A stretch of DNA of 47,251 nt. Origin: a bacterium (lineage in GTDB: Bacteria; Calditrichota; Calditrichia; RBG-13-44-9; J042). Shown one piece after another: positions 42,224 through 47,251 of the stretch (the stretch's first letter is position 1; each line of letters starts with the position of its first letter). The DNA is taken from the NCBI GenBank assembly GCA_015485355.1, contig WFTQ01000091.1, forward strand, positions 1-47,251, given 5' to 3'. The translations under genes and the position numbers were made by a program. The notes under the pieces were generated by a model. It did no database searches and was not told the origin of the DNA. It saw nothing but the letters and a program-made list of their open reading frames with translations.

Positions 42224-42589
42224 TTTAATAAAAATCCAGAGGGGGGAAAGCGGTTTTTCCGAAATTATGGGCTCGGGATGACAAAGAGAGTAAGCGTTGA
42301 TGAAAGGGGAGGAACCGTTATTCGGGTTCCGGTTCTCTTCCCTGCCGATGCCGTTTTAAAAACGTGCCGGCAAACCTTTTCCCTGCATCGGCGGCATTTC
42401 GTTGGAGTACAAAATGTTTTAGGGGATCAACAGAGACCCTCGGGGCCTGTTGGTACGGTGTTTCCGGGAGCGCCTTCGGAAACACCGTACCCGCCCGCGT
42501 CCGGGAGCCGTACATTCGCCGTCTGATCCTTCATCGGTTCTTCGGTGAAAGCCGATGGGGCGCGGTCCGATAAATGGCCCCCGATGCCG
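42224..42589. other. Intergenic region between the antiporter gene and korB
   Basis: About 370 bases lie upstream of the leftward antiporter and downstream of the leftward korB. Frames of 65-82 codons occur on both strands, but they are Arg/Pro-rich, unlike any family I know, and owe their length to the inverted repeat and high G+C, so I do not call them. The region holds a 15-bp inverted repeat (listed separately) and a smaller GGAACC/GGTTCC stem near 42311-42331. The antiporter promoter should lie here on the minus strand, but I cannot point to it with confidence. Confidence 0.5.
42452..42491. repeat. 15-bp perfect inverted repeat (hairpin) downstream of korB
   Basis: The arms 42452-42466 and 42477-42491 are perfect reverse complements (core GTACGGTGTTTCCG) with a 10-base loop. 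It starts about 100 bases after the korB stop as read leftward. No T tract is adjacent on either strand, so it may be an RNA-stabilising hairpin, a repeat-family element or an atypical terminator. Confidence 0.75.
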
Positions 42590-43630
42590 CTATGCCTTTA
42601 CTTCCCAAGTATCGCCGCTTACCATCAATTGCTTGAGGTCGCCTTCGCCCTTCATGGTTTTCACCGTTTCTATCTGACGAAAGAAGGCTTCCTCATACGT
42701 TTCCATTTCGATACTCCGAAAAACACCCAGAGGAATGGGCATGTTTTCTTTGTCCGTTAGTTCCGCCAGCAGGGTTGCATAGGCCGTGTCCGGATTGTGC
42801 TGATCGTGTATCAGTATATCATCGGCCTGTTCAGGATCGTCCAGCTCTACCACCTCGAGATGAAAGCGGTGCAGTCTCAGGCCTTTTTTCTTCTCCTTCC
42901 CGAAGAGGAGAGGTTTACCGTGTTCCAGATAGAGGGCATGTTCCGGTTTCTCCTGAGGGTCGGTGACTTCTCGAAAGGCCCCATCGTTAAAGATGACGCA
43001 GTTCTGGTACACCTCTACAAAAGAGACCCCTTTATGCCGGGCTGCCCGGCGAAAGATTTCCGCCATATGCTTGGTGTCCCGATCCACAGTTCGGGCCACA
43101 AAGGTGGCTCCGGACGCCAGGGCTACTTTTATGGGATTAAAGGGATTGTCGATGGAACCATAGGGGGAGGACTTGGTCACCTGCCCCTTGGGACTCGTCG
43201 GGGAGTATTGGCCTTTGGTTAATCCGTAGATTTCATTGTTAAACAGGATGATGTTCACATTAACGTTACGCCGCATGATGTGAATCAGATGATTCCCGCC
43301 GATGCTTAATCCGTCGCCGTCTCCGGTGATGATCCATACGGAGAGTTCCGGGTTGGCCAGGCGAATTCCGGTGGCAATGGTGGGTGCCCGGCCGTGGATG
43401 CTGTGGATGCCGTAAGTGTTCATATAATAGGGGAACCGGCTGGAACAGCCGATGCCGGAAACAAAGACATACTTTTCCCGGGGAATACCCAGATCGGGAA
43501 GAACCCGCTTCAGGGTGGCCAAAATGGCATAGTCTCCGCAACCCGGACACCAGCGAACTTCCTGGTCCGAGGCGAAGTCCTGTTGACGAACTTTTTTTAC
43601 GGGTATAAAGTGGGTGGATTGTGTCGCCAT
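42590..43630 (-). CDS. korB: 2-oxoacid:ferredoxin oxidoreductase, beta subunit (2-oxoglutarate type)
   Basis: This 346-residue TPP-binding subunit pairs with the gamma-alpha subunit just upstream to decarboxylate a 2-oxoacid oxidatively, reducing ferredoxin and making an acyl-CoA. Visible are RWCPGCGDYAILATL with two of the cluster cysteines, GIGCSSRFPYYMNTYGIHSIHGRAP, the TPP/Mg motif GDGDGLSIGGNHLIHIMRRN, and NNEIYGLTKGQYSPTSP. The Cys in EVYQNCVIFND is a further probable [4Fe-4S] ligand. The conserved QYSPTS and GIHSIHGRAP are typical of the two-subunit OGOR/KorB group, although pyruvate or broader 2-oxoacid use cannot be excluded. It is four bases downstream of korA. Confidence 0.94.
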   Translation of the reverse strand: MATQSTHFIPVKKVRQQDFASDQEVRWCPGCGDYAILATLKRVLPDLGIPREKYVFVSGIGCSSRFPYYMNTYGIHSIHGRAPTIATGIRLANPELSVWIITGDGDGLSIGGNHLIHIMRRNVNVNIILFNNEIYGLTKGQYSPTSPKGQVTKSSPYGSIDNPFNPIKVALASGATFVARTVDRDTKHMAEIFRRAARHKGVSFVEVYQNCVIFNDGAFREVTDPQEKPEHALYLEHGKPLLFGKEKKKGLRLHRFHLEVVELDDPEQADDILIHDQHNPDTAYATLLAELTDKENMPIPLGVFRSIEMETYEEAFFRQIETVKTMKGEGDLKQLMVSGDTWEVKA

Positions 43631-43634
43631 GATA

Positions 43635-45476
43635 TTACCTCGCTAAGATTTGCTCGATTGCTTCTTTCAATTCCTGCACCATTAAAGGTTGCCCTTTGAC
43701 CCGATTAAAGGAGACGGCATCGATCAGGTAACGATCCCGCACAATTCGGCTGAGCTGGCCCAGATTGACTTCGGGGATGAAGACGTGATTGAAATTGCGG
43801 ATGTAATATTCCAGATTTCGGGGCAGGGGGTTCAGCCAGCGCAAATGGTAGTGAGACACCTCGCGTCCTTTCTTCCGCAATTCTTGCATCACGGTGACCA
43901 CGGCGCCATAAGTGCTGCCCCAGCTCAAGATGAGCAATTCGCCTTCGTCGGGACCCTCAATTTCGGGTTCCGGTAGGATGTCCCGAATGCGTTCCACCTT
44001 TTCCGCCCGGAGTTTCACCATGCGCTCGTGGTTGTCGGGGTCATAGGAAACGTTGCCCGTGTTTTCTTCCTTTTCCAGTCCACCGATGCGGTGTTCCAGC
44101 CCGGGGGTTCCGGGCAACGCCCATTTACGGGCCAGGGTTTCCGGGTCGCGCTGGTAGGGCAGGTATTCCTCCCCGGGTTGGGCCGAAGTCAGAGCGATGG
44201 GAGGCAACTGATCCAGATCCGGGACGCGCCAGGGCTCGGCGCCGTTGGCCAGGTACAGATCCGAGAGCACGATTACCGGTGTCATATACTGGATGGCTAC
44301 TCGGGCCGCTTCGAAGGCTGCATAAAAACAGTCCGAAGGACTCCGGGGCGCCACAACGGGAACCGGGGACTCTCCCGGGCGACCGTACAGGGCGAATAAC
44401 AGATCCGCCTGTTCCGTCTTGGTGGGCATGCCGGTGCTGGGACCGGCCCGCTGGACGTCAAAGATCACCAGGGGAAGTTCGGTCATCACCGCCAGATTCA
44501 AAAATTCGGTTTTTAGGGCCATGCCCGGACCACTGGTCGCCGTAACGCCAAGATCGCCCGCAAAAGACGCTCCCACCGCGGCACCAATGGCGGCCATCTC
44601 GTCTTCGGCCTGGAAGGTCTTTACCCCAAAATTTTTATGGAGAGACAACTCATGAAGAATATCGCTGGCGGGAGTGATGGGATAACTTCCCACAAAAATA
44701 TCCAGACCCGCCTTTCGTCCCGCCACAATGATCCCCAGAGAAAGGGCTTCGTTTCCGGTAATATTCCGATAAACGCCCGGCCGAATTTTCGCCGGTTCCA
44801 CTTGATAGTGGGAAGCAAACAGTTCGGTGGACTCAGCAAAATTCCGCCCGGCCTTTAACGCCAGAATGTTGGCCTTTGCCAGCTCCGGCCGTTTGGCAAA
44901 CTTCTTCTGAATCCATTCAATGGTCGGTTCCAAAGGACGATTGTACAACCAGTACACAATGCCCAGCGCAAAAAAATTCTTGCAACGGTCCTTCTCTTTC
45001 TGAGACAACCCCAGCGCTTCCAGCGCCTTTCGGGTCAGTTCGGTTACGGGCACCGGATACACCTGATAGCCCTTCAGGGAACCATCTTCCAGAGGGTTCT
45101 TTGGGTATCCGGCCAGTCGCAGGTTCCGCTCGGTGAAGTTGTCCTCATTCACGATGATGATGGCGTTCGGTTTCAGGTATTTGATGTTCACCTTCAGAGC
45201 GGAAGGGTTCATCGCCACCAGAACGTCCACCTTATCTCCCGGGGTGTAAATGGGGTGGCTGCCGAAATGGATTTGGAACCCCGAAACGCCGTACGTGGTT
45301 CCGGCGGGGGCCCGAATCTCCGCCGGGAAATCGGGAAACGTACTCAGCTCGTTGCCAATCAACGCCGTCGTTCGGGTGAACTGCTTGCCGGTCAGCTGGA
45401 TGCCATCGCCGGAATCCCCTGCAAACCGAACGGTTACATCATCGACCTTGATGACTGTTTTATGGGTCTTGGCCAT
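43635..45476 (-). CDS. korA: 2-oxoacid:ferredoxin oxidoreductase, fused gamma-alpha subunit
   Basis: This 613-residue subunit has the gamma domain at about residues 10-195 (VRFAGDSGDGIQLTGKQF, TFPDFPAEIRAPAGT, GVSGFQIHFGS) fused to the alpha (pyrimidine-binding and transketolase-C) domains from about 225: GNEALSLGIIVAGRKAGLDI, SYPITPASDILHELS, QAEDEMAAIGAAVGASFAG, ATSGPGMALKTEFLNLAVM, RAGPSTGMPTKTEQADLL and a C-terminal LILSWGSTYGAVVTVMQEL. The fused layout and the absence of a delta ferredoxin gene define the two-subunit class. I chose the ATG at 45476 (AGGAAAGGATACGG upstream); a 67-codon open extension before it crosses a probable promoter and has no similarity. Confidence 0.95.
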   Translation of the reverse strand: MAKTHKTVIKVDDVTVRFAGDSGDGIQLTGKQFTRTTALIGNELSTFPDFPAEIRAPAGTTYGVSGFQIHFGSHPIYTPGDKVDVLVAMNPSALKVNIKYLKPNAIIIVNEDNFTERNLRLAGYPKNPLEDGSLKGYQVYPVPVTELTRKALEALGLSQKEKDRCKNFFALGIVYWLYNRPLEPTIEWIQKKFAKRPELAKANILALKAGRNFAESTELFASHYQVEPAKIRPGVYRNITGNEALSLGIIVAGRKAGLDIFVGSYPITPASDILHELSLHKNFGVKTFQAEDEMAAIGAAVGASFAGDLGVTATSGPGMALKTEFLNLAVMTELPLVIFDVQRAGPSTGMPTKTEQADLLFALYGRPGESPVPVVAPRSPSDCFYAAFEAARVAIQYMTPVIVLSDLYLANGAEPWRVPDLDQLPPIALTSAQPGEEYLPYQRDPETLARKWALPGTPGLEHRIGGLEKEENTGNVSYDPDNHERMVKLRAEKVERIRDILPEPEIEGPDEGELLILSWGSTYGAVVTVMQELRKKGREVSHYHLRWLNPLPRNLEYYIRNFNHVFIPEVNLGQLSRIVRDRYLIDAVSFNRVKGQPLMVQELKEAIEQILAR

Positions 45477-45513
45477 TGTATCCGTATCCTTTCCTATTTT
45501 CTTTTGTGGAGCT

Positions 45514-45541
45514 AATTTAACTCTTTTTTCGGCAAATGCAA
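45514..45541 (-). promoter_or_regulatory. Candidate promoter for korA-korB
   Basis: On the minus strand TTGCAT, 16 bases, TAAATT ends about 38 bases before the korA ATG. The hexamers are identical to those proposed for efp. The -35 element touches the left arm of the inverted repeat at 45540-45595. Confidence 0.4.
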
Positions 45542-45595
45542 TGCTTCTTGAAATCGCTGTCAGGCGGTTCCAAAGGTAGGAAAAAAAGAAGCATT
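45540..45595. repeat. 10-bp inverted repeat upstream of korA
   Basis: AATGCTTCTT (45540-45549) and AAGAAGCATT (45586-45595) are perfect reverse complements separated by 36 bases, a centre-to-centre distance of 46 bases. The left arm overlaps the proposed -35 by two bases. It is a possible regulator-binding pair or looping operator. Confidence 0.55.
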
Positions 45596-45673
45596 TCGGC
45601 GGGCACCGGGAATGCCTCTTCCTTTTCGGGAATACGAAAGGGTAGGGGGGACTCTGCCTGGAAGCCCCTGACA

Positions 45674-47251
45674 TCACTTAACACGCCCCTCCAGGTGCAC
45701 CTGTTGAAGTATGTGGTGGAAGCGTTCCTGGAGTTCCCGGGCCAGGGGATGCCCCGTTGCCAGTTGGGTTTCTATGGCCTGAATCGTATCGTAATAGAGC
45801 TGCCAGCCGCGGCGTTCCCGCGAAAGCTGTTGAGCCAAAGGGCTGGGGTTGCCGGAGATGAAATCCAGTGCCTGCCTCAGGCGACGGGCACCCGTTTGAA
45901 TAAATTCGTGTCCTTTGTCGAACCGGCTCTGCTGGTAAAAGTGGGTGGCCTTCAGGGCAAAGCGGAGTAAAGTGACTATCCGGGGGATGGGAGAGATAAA
46001 GCAGCCGGTAAACGGATCGACCCGGGATTTAATGGCATGGATGTCCCCGGAAAGGGCCCGGGCGTATGCGGAAAAATACAGGATGCGAATATAGTCTCCA
46101 ATGAGTTTGCCGATGGCGGCCATTTGGATCGCTGGGCCCGCAAAGGCCTCTTTATCGTGCCGCATAATAAGACCATCTTTGTGCAGGTAGGCCAGCCGGG
46201 GAGGCGTGTTCGCTAAAACGGACAGCAGATAGGCCTGATCTTCGGCCCGACCGATAAATCCAGGGGTAAAAGGACGATGCCGACGCAGGGCATCCACTAA
46301 AATACCGGTGGTCCCCCCGGTAACGTGCACCCGCTGCAAACAGGTGGTTTTCCCGTCGGGAGGGTTGGAACCGTAACGAGCCATCATCTCCGCCCGAGTG
46401 GAAAGGGCCTGGGGTAAAACGCTGCAGAAAATGAATTCATCCGGTGCCAGGGTGCGCTGGGGAAAGGGTACATCCGGGGTGAACAGAGAACGGTGAATAT
46501 CTTTCTGGTTAACCAGCGCCCCGGCGATCATACCCAATTCCACCGGATGGCCGGTGGCGTCCTTTCCCGTGGCGCCCCAGAGGGCGGTTCGAAAGTGTTC
46601 CAGCGCCGAGAAACCCGTCTCTTGGATCAGAACATCCTGAGGGAACACCTGATCCAGATCGATTTTAAAGGTGGCCTTGGTCTCCGGACGAACAAGAACC
46701 TGCCAGAGGGCGGCAACGGCTTTTAAGAAGCTGAAATGACGCCCGTATTCACCGTCCACACCAAAGGCGAACAGCAGGTCCGAGGGGTCCTTTTGATTCA
46801 GGAACGCCTGGGCGGCCGGAGCCAACACCTGGTGAATGATCATACGGGTTTCTCGTTCGGAAAAGAAGAAAATATCCAGATGAGGAAACGGCCCGGCCTG
46901 TTGTAAGGTTTCCAGCAAGTAATCCACGGCAATGCGTTGCAAACCTTCGTGGGTAACAGAGATGGAAAGGATACAGGGGATCCGTTCTCCGGGTTTCAGA
47001 TGGCCCCGTTGCACTTCGAAGGCCATGGCCTGGTCCAGTCCACGAAGACCGTAGATAACCTCGTTCTGTTCGGGAGGTACGCCCACGGGGATGGGATGGT
47101 CGTACCAGAATTGTTGCGGTTCGGTCAGGATCGCTTTCAAGGCCGATTGTAAATGTGGAGAAAGAGGCAGTTTTTCGATAGGCCGGGAAGCGGGTGGAAG
47201 GGTCAACAGTACGTTGGCTGTAAAGAGCAATTGCCGGGCGGGGTGTTTTAG
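45674..47251 (-). CDS. Large uncharacterised protein, possibly glycosyltransferase-like (5' end outside the window)
   Basis: The frame is open from the window edge to the stop at 45674, giving at least 525 residues; a TTG at 47230 lies inside what looks like coding sequence (R-Q-L-L-F-T-A-N-V-L-L), so the true start is probably beyond the window. I do not recognise the family with certainty. The central blocks LLFAFGVDGEYGRHFSFLKA, TFKIDLDQVFPQD, LWGATGKDATGHPVELGMIA and TGGTTGILVDALRRHRPF with GFIGRAEDQAYLLSVL suggest a nucleotide-sugar GT-A fold with a D-L-D metal motif. The last 200 residues are helical. No membrane segment or signal peptide is visible in the part present. The function remains open. 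Confidence 0.75.
   Translation of the reverse strand, partial: LKHPARQLLFTANVLLTLPPASRPIEKLPLSPHLQSALKAILTEPQQFWYDHPIPVGVPPEQNEVIYGLRGLDQAMAFEVQRGHLKPGERIPCILSISVTHEGLQRIAVDYLLETLQQAGPFPHLDIFFFSERETRMIIHQVLAPAAQAFLNQKDPSDLLFAFGVDGEYGRHFSFLKAVAALWQVLVRPETKATFKIDLDQVFPQDVLIQETGFSALEHFRTALWGATGKDATGHPVELGMIAGALVNQKDIHRSLFTPDVPFPQRTLAPDEFIFCSVLPQALSTRAEMMARYGSNPPDGKTTCLQRVHVTGGTTGILVDALRRHRPFTPGFIGRAEDQAYLLSVLANTPPRLAYLHKDGLIMRHDKEAFAGPAIQMAAIGKLIGDYIRILYFSAYARALSGDIHAIKSRVDPFTGCFISPIPRIVTLLRFALKATHFYQQSRFDKGHEFIQTGARRLRQALDFISGNPSPLAQQLSRERRGWQLYYDTIQAIETQLATGHPLARELQERFHHILQQVHLEGRVK

Noticed and set aside
42278-42526. An 82-codon frame in the spacer beside korB
   Set aside because: It is driven by the inverted repeat; its composition is Pro/Arg/Ser-rich and unlike a real protein, and no ribosome site is seen.
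45477-45677. Extra 67 codons at the korA N-terminus
   Set aside because: They cross the probable promoter, lack similarity to the gamma domain, and the ATG at 45476 has a good ribosome site.

Overview
The window (about 55% G+C by eye) is a densely packed bacterial chromosome segment with no tRNA, rRNA, insertion sequence, phage gene or CRISPR array that I can see. The gene set points to a member of the FCB supergroup, perhaps a Calditrichota-like thermophile or moderate thermophile. It includes a complete C5 heme pathway, secreted amidohydrolases of the Bacteroidota/Calditrichota type, a PEGA-repeat protein beside a DUF4139 protein, a SagB-type nitroreductase and a 2-oxoacid:ferredoxin oxidoreductase. 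The taxonomic placement is an inference from gene content, not a computed result.

Layout. Bases 1-10162 (+) form one long heme operon in the order hemA (3' end only), hemC, a TetR regulator, hemD, hemE, hemN, hemH, hemY, hemB, hemL. Most early junctions are overlapping start/stop codons. Together these enzymes run from glutamyl-tRNA to protoheme. Bases 10488-18430 (-) are a second operon transcribed leftward: valS, a secreted DUF4139 protein, a membrane-anchored PEGA protein, rarA, and a short glycosyltransferase-9/DUF6913-like protein. Bases 18678-27447 (+) hold a histone-deacetylase-like hydrolase with a GNAT-like partner, a SagB-like nitroreductase with a small membrane protein, efp, a secreted TPR protein, and the housekeeping run rpsU-yqeY-cvpA-mutS2. 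A possible 23-codon ORF sits in front of yqeY.

Bases 27545-37012 (-) carry an aldehyde dehydrogenase, a signalling cluster (zinc ribbon, receiver-histidine kinase hybrid, 72-residue DHp-like protein), two secreted amidohydrolase-family proteins followed by a clear terminator, and a YVTN/YncE-type beta-propeller. Bases 37184-40055 (+) encode an MFS transporter and an alanine/glycine:cation symporter. Bases 40184-47251 (-) encode a Kef-type antiporter with RCK domains, a two-subunit 2-oxoacid:ferredoxin oxidoreductase (korB, korA), and a large uncharacterised, possibly glycosyltransferase-like protein that runs off the window.

The most interesting signals are: the TetR gene translationally coupled inside the heme operon; the deacetylase/acetyltransferase-like pair; the tiny DHp-like protein lacking the phospho-acceptor His next to a receiver-first hybrid kinase; the set of three amidohydrolase modules of which two lack the metal motif; tiny ORFs with good ribosome sites before yqeY and between hemY and hemB; and an inverted repeat touching the probable korA promoter.
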